The notes: generated by a model not told the origin, from the sequence alone. A stretch of 64,000 bases of DNA from CAZKBP01 sp964551015 (GCA_964551015.1 CAZKBP010000004.1:1-64000); one strand, 5' to 3'. Counted from the first letter of the stretch, positions 34,802-43,798 are shown. Program-made: numbers and translations.

Positions 34802-34832
34802 CAAAGGTAAGATGATCCTTTGGTATTTCAAA
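34802..34832 (-). promoter_or_regulatory. Promoter for the B12 riboswitch operon
   Basis: On the minus strand: TTTG (34829-34832), 19-bp spacer, TACCTTTG (34802-34809). This matches both elements of the bacteroidal promoter at the usual spacing and sits right at the 5' edge of the riboswitch, so transcription should begin around 34795. Confidence 0.75.
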
Positions 34833-34947
34833 GTTTAAATGAAGTTATTAATTTTTCTGATGGGTGTGCGTCTTGTACCAGCTTTTTAGGTTTTGAAGCC
34901 TTGGCTTAGAAAAAAGGAGCTAATAGCTGTCAATGGAGGCGGCCTGC

Positions 34948-36555
34948 TCACCGGGGTGCTACTAGCTTTTGATAAGCAGTACTGAAATCTCGGAAAAACC
35001 GATCACGATCTCGCGAATACTCAATAATTAGAAATAGACATTCTTCATCGTTCAGCAAGGCATAATCACTTGGTAGCAAACTCTCGGAAGCCTGATGCCC
35101 TCGGGCTAATAAGTCTTGGAAATAGCTATTGCTGAAGCTAAACATATCTTCGGTGAAAGGCCGACCCTGCCCCTTGCCTAATGTATGCCCACCCGAAAGC
35201 GCTACCAAATCCTGTTTGTTCAAGCCTTTCTCCTGGTATACTTCTATGAGTTGGAGTACGCTCATATTTGCTTGTGGAAGCTCTTGGGAAGAAGGTTTAT
35301 TTGCGTCTACACGACCCAAAGCGACTGGAATCGCAGGCCCGCCGCATTTTTCTACGGCCACCGCTCCAGCCATCGCAATTAAATCCGCCAAAGAAATGGC
35401 TTGCTTTTCTTCTTCGCGGATTTGTTCTTGTAAGTCTTTGAGCATTTCCACACCCATTTCCAGTCCTCGGTTTTCCTTGTTAGCGAGTTCTGCAGCGAGC
35501 CCCAGAGTTCCTTGCCCGCCTTTCCAAGCATCGTGAAAAACCAATCTCAAAAACATGGGGGCGAGCCGTTTAGTAATCAATTGGGCTAGTCTTTTTTGAA
35601 GTTTTTCTAGCTTTGGTTCAGTAGAGGTTGGCAGGGATTTCTCCATCAGACCTTTGACCGAATGGAGTCGGTACAACCCCTGCTTGCCTTTGAGGGGAAG
35701 ATCGTGGTGAGCCAGGAAGCTCACCTGACCTTTGACTATCTGATAAACCTCTTCGGAAATTAGTATATCGGTTTTGGTCTTGCGGGTTGCACTCTCGATC
35801 CGGCTGGCGGTATTCACGGTATCGCCAATGGCGGTGTAATGCATGACCTGCGGGTGTCCGAAGTTACCCAAAATAGCAGGGCCGAAGTGAATCCCTACGC
35901 CAAAGGCGAGTTGGGTTTTAAAGTGTTTTTCCAAATATAAATTTAAGCCTTCTAGCTGATTACGCATTTCCAAGGCCGCCCGAATGGCCGAGAGACAGAT
36001 TTCTTCTTCAGATTGTTGCCCAATCCCGAATAAAGCCATCAATCCGTCCCCGATGTATTTGTCAATGTGCCCTTGATGCCTTAGTACGGCTCCCCCCATT
36101 TTAAAAAAGTAGCGATTGAGCACATGCACCACATCGTGAGGCAAAGATCTCTCGGTATAGCTGGTAAAGCCTACTAAATCACTAAATAGCACCGCAATAT
36201 TTTTCTCGATGCCACTAGTATTGATGGACTGAGTCAGTGCCATCTCCACGTCATCTTCGTCTAGGACGACTCTTCGGATGCTAGCGTCTCCTTGAACCTT
36301 GGTTTGACAAGCCAAGCGTACTTGATCGGCAAAGCCCTTGCGGCAGGAAAGCTTCACCTCGGCCTGGTTAGGTGGGCTAAGATTTTCGGGGTTTTCTAGT
36401 ACCACCACCCGGCAGGTAGAGCATTTGGCATTTCCGCCACAGGCATGGATATGATTGATCCCGTGCATTAGGGATAGCTCGAGAATAGTTTTCCCTAAAT
36501 CTTGATCAGAAACCTCGATGGTTTTATCATTTACATACTGCAGTCTGACAGACAT
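34948..36555 (-). CDS. 2Fe-2S ferredoxin / class III adenylate cyclase / class I heme peroxidase fusion
   Basis: A 535-residue, signal-less, three-domain protein. Residues 1-95 are a 2Fe-2S ferredoxin (C39, C45, C48, C83; CX5CX2C pattern). Residues about 115-300 are a class III cyclase with metal-binding D126 (FSDLVGFT) and D170 (KYIGDGLMALFG), K166 for adenine recognition, D245 and the transition-state pair N248 and R252 (AIGDTVNTASR). Residues about 315-535 resemble ascorbate peroxidase: distal R337 and H341 (LRLVFHDA), GGPAIPVALGRVDA, proximal H457 (ALSGGHTLG) and D497 (LPSDYALL). All key residues are present, so it may couple peroxide or redox state to cAMP. Ferredoxin-cyclase fusions are known; the peroxidase addition is what is unusual. 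Confidence 0.93.
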   Translation of the reverse strand: MSVRLQYVNDKTIEVSDQDLGKTILELSLMHGINHIHACGGNAKCSTCRVVVLENPENLSPPNQAEVKLSCRKGFADQVRLACQTKVQGDASIRRVVLDEDDVEMALTQSINTSGIEKNIAVLFSDLVGFTSYTERSLPHDVVHVLNRYFFKMGGAVLRHQGHIDKYIGDGLMALFGIGQQSEEEICLSAIRAALEMRNQLEGLNLYLEKHFKTQLAFGVGIHFGPAILGNFGHPQVMHYTAIGDTVNTASRIESATRKTKTDILISEEVYQIVKGQVSFLAHHDLPLKGKQGLYRLHSVKGLMEKSLPTSTEPKLEKLQKRLAQLITKRLAPMFLRLVFHDAWKGGQGTLGLAAELANKENRGLEMGVEMLKDLQEQIREEEKQAISLADLIAMAGAVAVEKCGGPAIPVALGRVDANKPSSQELPQANMSVLQLIEVYQEKGLNKQDLVALSGGHTLGKGQGRPFTEDMFSFSNSYFQDLLARGHQASESLLPSDYALLNDEECLFLIIEYSRDRDRFFRDFSTAYQKLVAPR

Positions 36556-36959
36556 ATCAGTGGTTTTTGATAATTCTGTATAATTTTATGTTTAAATTTT
36601 GGTGTGAGCTTGGCGTATCATTTGCGAACAGCGAGGAAAATTTTGAGCTGCGCTTTGGATATGAATCTTGAATATATTCCTCAGAAATTGAACTCTCAAA
36701 TTTACAGAAAGGTTCTTTATTCCCAATCATTCTTATAAATCAAGCTACTCGGTTATGGTAGTAAATTTTCTTTTTGTGCCTAATTCAGGGTAAAATGGAA
36801 ATTTTTTGACATTAAATAATACATTTACCACCAGTTTTCGTAGTTCATGGTACATCCTTTTATGCCCGAAATGGTTCAATGATGTAGATAAGAAGATGTT
36901 CAATTTTTGCATATAGTGACTTACCTGACTACTCTTTCACGAAAAAACCTATCTTTATA
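36556..36959. other. Intergenic region, divergent genes
   Basis: 404 bp between the divergent cyclase fusion and LOG genes, AT-rich. I see no gene, no strong inverted repeat and no confident promoter; a weak TACTCTTTC near 36930 is one base from the -7 consensus for the LOG gene. Confidence 0.6.
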
Positions 36960-38150
36960 ATGAAGCTCGACCAAAGCAACGAAATTATTATCAAAGAATT
37001 TCACGCCTTACAGACTAAAATTAGCCTAGACCAATCCCTTCAAGATTGTACTATTCAGGATGTAGACTTGACTCAGGTTCCCATTGCTTGGGATGAAATA
37101 TTGATTGATAATACTACTTTTTTGGGCTGTCTATTACATATTGAAGATGAATTAAAGCTCCGTGAGAAAGGAGCCACCATGTTTATCCGGCAGAATCATT
37201 TGCCCTACAATCCCTATCGCAAAGGACTCTATACTTGGTACGAGCTCATGAAAGGTTATCAGCAAAGCTTAGAGGATAGCTTGGACTATCAGATTTATGA
37301 ACATTTTTCTAAAACCCGTTTTAATCCCAGTGTGAAAGAGGCTTTATACCAAAGAATTCACGACCACTCCATCGACGACGCGCTAAGGGTATTGATTGGG
37401 TCAGGTAGACAGGGCTTATCCGAAAGACGCTGTGTTGGTATTATGGGGGGGCATAATATTCCAAGAACGGATGAATTTTATGAGAAAACGGCCAAGACAG
37501 CGAAATTACTTACCGAAAATGGATATTTCGTAGTTTCAGGAGGAGGGCCGGGCATCATGGAGGCGGCCAACCTAGGCGCTTATTTGGCAGGGAGAAAGAC
37601 GGCTGAGTTCCGAGATGCGCTGGCCATTTTGCGCAAAGCCCCCCGTTATCAGGATGCTGAATATCTGAACAATGCCCGCCGAGTCTTGGATAAATATCCT
37701 GATGGCCAAGCTAGTTTGGCGATCCCTACTTGGTTTTATGGGCACGAACCGAGCAATATTTTTGCTACCCACATTGCCAAGTATTTTTCAAACAGTATTC
37801 GCGAAGACACCTTGTTGGCTATTTCTCTGCATGGGATCATCTTTGCCCCGGGTAGCGCGGGGACTACCCAAGAAATTTTTATGGATGCTGCCCAGAATCA
37901 TTACGGCACTTATAATTATTATAGTCCTATGATTTTTTTAGGTCGCCAACGCTATGAGATTGACACGCTGATTTTCCCACTGCTCAGACAGCTATCGTGG
38001 GGGCGAGATTACCATAAACTACTGTTTATCACCGATACCCCACAGAAAATTGTTCAATTTTTGCAGAAGCATCCACCCATCCAAAAAAATAGCCTCAATG
38101 GCAGAACGGAATTCAAACCTACTCTGGAGGATATTGACCCTAAGACCTAG
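36960..38150 (+). CDS. LOG family protein (lysine decarboxylase-like nucleotide-binding fold)
   Basis: A 396-residue Rossmann-fold protein, longer than the usual 180-residue LOG. It has an N-terminal extension of about 150 residues, then the fold: VGIMGGHNIPR (159-169), SGGGPGIMEAANLGAY (193-208) and PGSAGTTQEIFMDAA (297-311). LOG enzymes cleave cytokinin nucleotides or other nucleoside monophosphates with the PGGxGTxxE motif. Here the second Gly of that motif is Ser and an Ala follows (PGSAGTTQE), but the Glu remains. Function open; a nucleotide hydrolase is the best guess. Confidence 0.82.
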   Translation: MKLDQSNEIIIKEFHALQTKISLDQSLQDCTIQDVDLTQVPIAWDEILIDNTTFLGCLLHIEDELKLREKGATMFIRQNHLPYNPYRKGLYTWYELMKGYQQSLEDSLDYQIYEHFSKTRFNPSVKEALYQRIHDHSIDDALRVLIGSGRQGLSERRCVGIMGGHNIPRTDEFYEKTAKTAKLLTENGYFVVSGGGPGIMEAANLGAYLAGRKTAEFRDALAILRKAPRYQDAEYLNNARRVLDKYPDGQASLAIPTWFYGHEPSNIFATHIAKYFSNSIREDTLLAISLHGIIFAPGSAGTTQEIFMDAAQNHYGTYNYYSPMIFLGRQRYEIDTLIFPLLRQLSWGRDYHKLLFITDTPQKIVQFLQKHPPIQKNSLNGRTEFKPTLEDIDPKT

Positions 38151-38180
38151 CGGTTCAAGAGGGTCGTGGGTTCTGCATTT

Positions 38181-38219
38181 CTTTCGTGTGAGTAGATTGC
38201 CTAAATTTCTACACGAAAG
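38181..38219 (+). terminator. Possible terminator hairpin after the LOG gene
   Basis: CTTTCGTGT (38181-38189) pairs with ACACGAAAG (38211-38219), with three more pairs (AGA/TCT) across a small bulge. No clear T-tract follows, so it may only be a 3'-end-stabilising stem. Confidence 0.35.
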
Positions 38220-38276
38220 CATTTGGCTAGTACTAGACTTTTCTTAGAATTATCTAAGCGATTTTTCTTTTTTTTA

Positions 38277-38284
38277 TATATTTG
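38277..38284 (+). promoter_or_regulatory. Candidate -7 promoter element for the lysoplasmalogenase gene
   Basis: TATATTTG, exact match to TAnnTTTG, 24 bp upstream of the ATG at 38309. It falls over an upstream TTG that might otherwise be used as the start, which supports the ATG. Confidence 0.6.
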
Positions 38285-38308
38285 TACACGATCTCTCAAT
38301 TTCCCTAC

Positions 38309-39046
38309 ATGGAGAAAAGTTACATTATCAGCGAAGGATTTAAGCGTTTGTCCCTGTTTTATCTGTTTTTTACGATCTTGGTGGTCGGAGAGTTAATGAG
38401 TAAATGGTGGGATTGGGTTTTGCTTTCTTATATTTTCAAACCTTTGTTGATGCCCACTTTGATTTATTATGTCTACCTTCGATTTCCTGCTCTAAATTTA
38501 GGCAGGGTTTGGCTATTAATCTGGGCCTTATTTTTTTGCTGGGTGGGTGATCTTTTGCTATTGATGGCGAACACACAGGCATTCTTCTTTATCTTAGGTT
38601 TGTTCAGTTTCTTGGTAGGGCATCTTTTCTACATCGTTAATTACCTAATTTCTACTCGAGGCCAGAAAAATCGAACTTTGCTAGAAAAACGCCCACTTTT
38701 TGTCCTGCTTCACGTTTGGTTGGCCTCCATCATCTATCTTTTTTTGCACAGTTATCTGGGTAGACTAAAAATCCCCGTACTAATTTACGCGCTCATCATT
38801 GTGGCCATGGGAGCCCTCGCCCTGAATCGTTATGGGCACGTGGGCACGATTAGCTTCTATTTAGTGTGGTTGGGAGCTTGGTCTTTTATTTTTTCGGATA
38901 GTTTGATTGCGCTTAACAAGTTTGTGACGGGGATACCACAGGCTGATTTTTGGATTATGCTCAGTTACATTATAGGGCAGTTTTTTATCGTGGAAGGTCT
39001 ATGTATGGAAATAGCATTAAATCGAGATTCTTTAAGAGAGGAATGA
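38309..39046 (+). CDS. YhhN/TMEM86 family lysoplasmalogenase-like membrane protein
   Basis: A 245-residue integral membrane protein with about eight helices. Family features include KPLLMPTLIYYVY near the start, the WVGDLLLL acidic-in-membrane motif and FLVGHLFYIVNYL. Animal members hydrolyse the vinyl-ether bond of lysoplasmalogens; the bacterial role is less clear. ATG at 38309 is chosen over the TTG at 38282 because a promoter motif covers the latter. Confidence 0.85.
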   Translation: MEKSYIISEGFKRLSLFYLFFTILVVGELMSKWWDWVLLSYIFKPLLMPTLIYYVYLRFPALNLGRVWLLIWALFFCWVGDLLLLMANTQAFFFILGLFSFLVGHLFYIVNYLISTRGQKNRTLLEKRPLFVLLHVWLASIIYLFLHSYLGRLKIPVLIYALIIVAMGALALNRYGHVGTISFYLVWLGAWSFIFSDSLIALNKFVTGIPQADFWIMLSYIIGQFFIVEGLCMEIALNRDSLREE

Positions 39047-39219
39047 TAAAATCAGATAATTTTTCTGATTCCCTCGTTTTTGGTTTTGAAATTGTTATGA
39101 ATCTTCTGTACTAACTTCTGAGGATGGTACGCATTAGATTCACACAAAAATAACACTTTGTTAAAGTAGCCTTACATTCTAAATTGTAGATTTAGGTACA
39201 GATAGAAATACAGATCAAC

Positions 39220-41070
39220 ATGTTGCATTTATTCAGGACGATTCGCTCCAAGCTACTTTTCGCCTTCTTTACCTTCCTTCTGATTACGACAGGTTTTATG
39301 GTATTAGCGGACTTGTGGTTCGATATGAGGGAGCAACGTATACAAAAGACACTAGATAACTTAAGCACGATCAATGTCAACTTGCAGAGAGTAGAAAAAC
39401 TCGAGTATGTCTTTTTCAAAGATGATATTATCAACGAAAACTTTCACGAGACCGGAGAAAGCAAAAATCTAGACGAAAGACAAGAACATATCCAATTTAT
39501 TAAAGCTGATCTCAATCAACTCAAAAAGGCGGATGTGATTAGCTCCTTGGATATTGACCAAGATATTGACCAATTGATTCGGGATTTTGATCGCTACAAC
39601 ACCATTTTCAACCAATTGGTCGAGCTGATCAAGAAGCGGGGGTTCAAAGACTACGCCCTCGAGGGAGAAATGCGCGAGTATATTCACAACATCGAGGATG
39701 CTGATTATAATTACGACCGCGCTAAAATGCTCATGATTCGCCGCCACGAAAAAGACTTCATACTCCGCAAACAGGAACAGTACATCAAAAAACTAGAAAA
39801 CGCCGTAGAGATTCTGCGTCAAGAGGTAAAAGGCAATCCCCAGTTAGTTAGCCTCCTCAGCCAATATAAAAATAGCTTTACAGAGCTGGCAGCTATCGAG
39901 AAAGAGATTGGATTTACCAACAAAGAAGGTCTAAAGGGCGAACTTTACGAGCTAGGCCAAGAAAATGCGAATAAAATTCAGAAACTTAACCTGATTATTC
40001 ACCAACAAGTTGACTATGTACGCACCCAAAACCGAATTGCCCAGTCGGTTTTGATTTTGCTGGGAACGCTCCTCGTGTTTATTCTGGCCTTCTTTGTGAC
40101 CCGAAGCCTCAGTGGCCCGATTAGCAAGCTCTCTGCTTCCATTCATAATGTAATCGAGCAGAAGTTTTCCCGAGATATTTCTTTCAGCCGAATCAAATCT
40201 AACGACGAGCTGGGGATGCTTTCTCAAGATGTAGGCTACATGATCGAGACGGTACAAAATAGTATCGCTGAAATTCAAGAACAAAAAGCCCGCGTAGAAA
40301 AAAAACAGCGAATCCTCATGGACGGAGTTAGCTATGCCAAACGAATTCAGCAAGCTGTACTTCCCGACTATACGATTAGCAATTATTTTAAAAAATATTT
40401 CGTCCTCTTTCAACCGCGATACGATGTATCTGGCGATTTTTATTGGTTCAGCGAAATGAACGACAAGTATTACGTGGCTGTGGTAGACTGTACTGGTCAC
40501 GGGGTGTCTGGGGCTTTTATGTCTATGATTGGTAATACCCTGATGGATGAGGTAGTAGAGAAAAAACGCATCGGAGAGCCTTCTTTCATTCTAGAAACAC
40601 TGAATACCGAGTTTAAGATGGCATTACACCAAGAGCATCGTCTCAGCGATGATAGCTTGGACGTGTGCCTGTGCTGCATTGAGCCTCATCCCGAAAAAGA
40701 AGAATATTGGCAAATTACTTTTGCAGGTGCCAATCGTCCCCTCTTTTACAGCGACGGATGGGACATTCACGAAATCAAAGGTAGTGAGCGCACCATTGGA
40801 GGTAGACATATGAACCGAGATCGCTCTTTTGAAGATCACGTCTTCGAGCTGAAAAGAGGAAACTTCCTGTATCTGACCACGGACGGCTTTTTCAATCAAC
40901 ATAATAAAACACAGAAAAAGTACGGTAAAAAACAATTCAAGGAATTTGTACGTCGCATCATCCATTTGCCTGTCAAGCAACAAGAGCAACGCCTCACCCA
41001 AGAACTGAATAATTATATGGAGGGCGTATCCCAGCGAGATGATATTACGGTCTTGGTGCTCAAGCTCTAA
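39220..41070 (+). CDS. Sensor-type SpoIIE/PP2C serine phosphatase with HAMP domain
   Basis: A 616-residue membrane protein: helix at about 10-30, a long helical periplasmic sensor (about 35-275, with the MIRRHEKDFILRKQEQYIKK pattern typical of HBM-type sensors), a second helix at about 270-292, a HAMP domain (about 292-345), a short coiled coil and a C-terminal PP2C domain (about 375-616). The phosphatase motifs are intact: VSGDFYWF, VVDCTGHGVSGAFMSMIGN, TTDGF and QRDDITVLVLKL. It probably dephosphorylates an anti-sigma-antagonist-like or SiaC-like protein. No such partner gene is adjacent; the nearest candidates are at 47-50 kb. Confidence 0.92.
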   Translation: MLHLFRTIRSKLLFAFFTFLLITTGFMVLADLWFDMREQRIQKTLDNLSTINVNLQRVEKLEYVFFKDDIINENFHETGESKNLDERQEHIQFIKADLNQLKKADVISSLDIDQDIDQLIRDFDRYNTIFNQLVELIKKRGFKDYALEGEMREYIHNIEDADYNYDRAKMLMIRRHEKDFILRKQEQYIKKLENAVEILRQEVKGNPQLVSLLSQYKNSFTELAAIEKEIGFTNKEGLKGELYELGQENANKIQKLNLIIHQQVDYVRTQNRIAQSVLILLGTLLVFILAFFVTRSLSGPISKLSASIHNVIEQKFSRDISFSRIKSNDELGMLSQDVGYMIETVQNSIAEIQEQKARVEKKQRILMDGVSYAKRIQQAVLPDYTISNYFKKYFVLFQPRYDVSGDFYWFSEMNDKYYVAVVDCTGHGVSGAFMSMIGNTLMDEVVEKKRIGEPSFILETLNTEFKMALHQEHRLSDDSLDVCLCCIEPHPEKEEYWQITFAGANRPLFYSDGWDIHEIKGSERTIGGRHMNRDRSFEDHVFELKRGNFLYLTTDGFFNQHNKTQKKYGKKQFKEFVRRIIHLPVKQQEQRLTQELNNYMEGVSQRDDITVLVLKL

Positions 41071-41144
41071 GCTCACTCGTTTTTCTCGTAGTTTATCATA
41101 AAACTTGACTCGCCTAAGTACGCAAATTTAATCAAGCCAGGGCT

Positions 41145-41174
41145 TTTGCAGATGCAAGGCTTTTCCTATTTTTG
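41145..41174 (+). promoter_or_regulatory. Promoter for hisB-hisH-hisA
   Basis: TTTG (41145-41148), 18-bp spacer, TATTTTTG (41167-41174), 34 bp before the hisB ATG. Both elements fit the bacteroidal consensus and spacing. Confidence 0.65.
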
Positions 41175-41208
41175 TGCCTTCTCTCTAAAATTTAACTCAG
41201 GCTAATTT

Positions 41209-42360
41209 ATGAAGCGAATCCTGTTCATTGATAGAGATGGTACTATCATCGTAGAACCTCCTGAGGATCATCAGGTAGACTCTTTGGAAAAATTGGAGTT
41301 TTTACCCAAGGTAATCCATCATCTCTATCGTATTCATCAAGAATTGGACTATGAACTGGTCATGGTGACGAACCAGGATGGATTAGGAACTACTAGTTTT
41401 CCCGAGGATGATTTCTGGACACCGCACAACAAGATGATGCATATTTTGGAGAAAGAAGAAATCGAGTTCTTGGCAGTACACATCGATCGTACCTTCGAGC
41501 ATGAGAACGCGCCGACTCGCAAGCCACGTACCGGGATGCTGGAAGAGTACATCGTCAATCCTGAATATGATCTGGTCAACTCTTTTGTAATTGGAGATCG
41601 TATCTCTGATATGCAATTGGCCTACAACCTAGGAGCCAGAGGGATTTTGATCAGTGATCCTAGTCAAGACTTGAACCTGCCTGACCCCGCCGTAGAAGAA
41701 GTCATCGAGCTGATTACCACCGATTGGAGCGAAATTTATCAATTTTTATCTCTAGAAGAAGGGCTTCTGCAGAAGCCCGAGAGAACCGCCAGCATCCATC
41801 GTAAAACCAAAGAAACCGATATTCAGATCACATTAAACCTAGATGGACAAGGGCAGGCACAAATCCAAACCGGAATTGGCTTTCTCGATCATATGCTTGA
41901 GCAATTGGCCAAACACGCCCAGTGCGATTTGGTCATCAAGGCCGAGGGAGATTTACACATTGATGAGCATCATACCATCGAGGATACAGCGATTACACTA
42001 GGTCAGGTCTTTCAAGAGGCCATCGGAAACAAGATTGGAATGGAGCGTTATGGTTTTTATTTACTACCCATGGACGAGGCATTGGCGCAGGTGGCTATTG
42101 ACTTCTCGGGTAGACCTTGGCTGGTCTGGAAAGCAGATTTTCGACGGGAAAAGGTAGGTGGTTTTCCCACGGAGATGATGGCTCATTTTTTCAAATCTTT
42201 CTCCGACCACGCGCTTTGTACGCTCAATATTCAGGTGGAAGGTCAAAACGAGCATCATATGATAGAAGCCATCTTCAAAGCTTGGGCGCGTGCCATCAAA
42301 ATGGCGATCCAGCGCGACCCTCATAGCAAAGAACTTCCTTCTACCAAGGGATTGTTGTGA
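41209..42360 (+). CDS. hisB: Bifunctional histidinol-phosphatase / imidazoleglycerol-phosphate dehydratase
   Basis: Two steps of histidine synthesis in one 383-residue protein. The N-terminal HAD phosphatase has the DRDGT nucleophile motif (D9, D11) and HAD-like IGDRISDMQLA. The C-terminal dehydratase (about 193-383) has the metal-binding DEHHTIEDTAI, GIGFLDHMLEQLAKH, and HHMIEAIFKAWARA. The order matches E. coli-type HisB. It is first in a local hisB-hisH-hisA series with its own promoter. Confidence 0.97.
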   Translation: MKRILFIDRDGTIIVEPPEDHQVDSLEKLEFLPKVIHHLYRIHQELDYELVMVTNQDGLGTTSFPEDDFWTPHNKMMHILEKEEIEFLAVHIDRTFEHENAPTRKPRTGMLEEYIVNPEYDLVNSFVIGDRISDMQLAYNLGARGILISDPSQDLNLPDPAVEEVIELITTDWSEIYQFLSLEEGLLQKPERTASIHRKTKETDIQITLNLDGQGQAQIQTGIGFLDHMLEQLAKHAQCDLVIKAEGDLHIDEHHTIEDTAITLGQVFQEAIGNKIGMERYGFYLLPMDEALAQVAIDFSGRPWLVWKADFRREKVGGFPTEMMAHFFKSFSDHALCTLNIQVEGQNEHHMIEAIFKAWARAIKMAIQRDPHSKELPSTKGLL

Positions 42361-42468
42361 TGAAAAGAATATTGTAGGTTCTCAATTAGCAATTGACTTA
42401 TTCAATATGATTCATTGCCCTAACTCCCAAATTCTAACTCCTAGCTCCTATATGCCAAAGTCTAAAAT

Positions 42469-43062
42469 ATGAAAATTGCTATCATCAAATACAATGCTGG
42501 GAATACTCGTTCCCTTACTTACGCACTAGAGCGCTTGGGCATCCAACCGCTCATTACAGATGAGGCCGAAGCACTCAACTCGGCTGATAAAGTCATTTTT
42601 CCTGGAGTGGGAGAAGCGAGTACAGCCATGCGTTACTTGCGCGCACAAAAGATTGATCAAATCATCCGAGATTTAAGACAGCCTTTTCTGGGAATTTGTT
42701 TGGGAATGCAGTTGATGTGCCAATATTCAGAAGAGAATGACACCCACTGTCTGGGTTTACTTCCCGAGCGGGTGCTTAGATTCCCTAATCCCACCGAGAC
42801 AAATATCAAAATTCCTCAGATGGGTTGGAACACTTTGCACGAGCCAAAAGGAGCCTTGTTCAAAGGAATTCCTGCGGGTGCCCACGTGTATTTTGTACAC
42901 AGCTATTATGTAGAGCATAGTGAGCACACCATCGCGGGTGGCGAGTATATTCTGCCTTTTAGCGCGGGTATTCAAAAAGATAATTTTTATGCCGTGCAGT
43001 TTCATCCAGAGAAGAGTGGGAAAACGGGAGCGCAACTGTTGGAAAATTTTTTAAATATTTGA
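42469..43062 (+). CDS. hisH: Imidazole glycerol phosphate synthase, glutamine amidotransferase subunit
   Basis: Supplies ammonia from glutamine to HisF. The 197-residue class I amidotransferase has the nucleophile Cys in FLGICLGMQLMC and the His/Glu pair near VQFHPEKSGKTGAQ. The starting IAIIKYNAGNTRSL is typical. It lies 108 bp after hisB and 16 bp before hisA. Its partner gene hisF is not in the window. Confidence 0.97.
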   Translation: MKIAIIKYNAGNTRSLTYALERLGIQPLITDEAEALNSADKVIFPGVGEASTAMRYLRAQKIDQIIRDLRQPFLGICLGMQLMCQYSEENDTHCLGLLPERVLRFPNPTETNIKIPQMGWNTLHEPKGALFKGIPAGAHVYFVHSYYVEHSEHTIAGGEYILPFSAGIQKDNFYAVQFHPEKSGKTGAQLLENFLNI

Positions 43063-43078
43063 TCTACTTTTCAATCTT

Positions 43079-43798
43079 ATGATAAAAATTATTCCTGCCA
43101 TTGACATCATTGATGGCCAATGTGTTCGCCTAACGCAAGGAGATTACACCGCCAAAAAGGTATACGATGCTGACCCTGTGGAGGTAGCCCGCCGCTACGA
43201 GGCAGCAGGTCTTCGCTATTTGCACGTAGTGGATTTGGACGGAGCCAAAGCGCGGCATATTGTGAATTGGCGGGTGTTGGAAAGCATTTGCCGGGAGACA
43301 AACTTAGAGGTAGATTTTGGGGGTGGGCTTAAAACGGATGAAGATTTGAAAATAGCCTTCGAGAGTGGGGCGCATAAAATCACGGGTGGAAGCATCGCTG
43401 TCAAAAACCAAGATTTATTTGTCAAATGGATCGAGACCTACGGGGCAGACCGAATCATCTTAGGAGCAGATGTCAAAGATGAGCAAATCGCTATTAGCGG
43501 TTGGCAAGATCTCACCCGTCTCAATATCTTCCAATTTATAGAGAATTACCTTCCACACGGTATCCAAACGGTCATTTGCACAGATATACAAAAAGACGGA
43601 GCACTACAGGGAGTTTCGGAAGATTTATATCAGCGGCTACACCGGCAATTTCCCGACTTAGAGATCATTGCCAGTGGTGGGGTAAGCCATATCAAGGATG
43701 TAGAAAGGCTTCAAGAGATGGGCATACCCGCTGTGATCATTGGAAAAGCTTTTTACGAACATATGATTACTTTTGAGGAGATTACCCCCTATCTGTAA
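43079..43798 (+). CDS. hisA: 1-(5-phosphoribosyl)-5-[(5-phosphoribosylamino)methylideneamino]imidazole-4-carboxamide isomerase
   Basis: ProFAR isomerase of histidine synthesis, a (beta/alpha)8 barrel. The 239-residue protein opens IKIIPAIDIIDGQCVRLTQGD with the first catalytic Asp, and has YLHVVDLDGAKAR, VDFGGGLKT, the ADVKDE strand, ICTDIQKDGALQG and IASGGVSHIKDV. It follows hisH by 16 bp. HisF, which normally comes next, is absent here; a separate promoter motif and an unrelated gene follow. Confidence 0.97.
   Translation: MIKIIPAIDIIDGQCVRLTQGDYTAKKVYDADPVEVARRYEAAGLRYLHVVDLDGAKARHIVNWRVLESICRETNLEVDFGGGLKTDEDLKIAFESGAHKITGGSIAVKNQDLFVKWIETYGADRIILGADVKDEQIAISGWQDLTRLNIFQFIENYLPHGIQTVICTDIQKDGALQGVSEDLYQRLHRQFPDLEIIASGGVSHIKDVERLQEMGIPAVIIGKAFYEHMITFEEITPYL

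Noticed and set aside
39952..40500. 182-residue minus-strand frame inside the SpoIIE gene
   Set aside because: Antisense shadow; the plus frame carries all phosphatase motifs.
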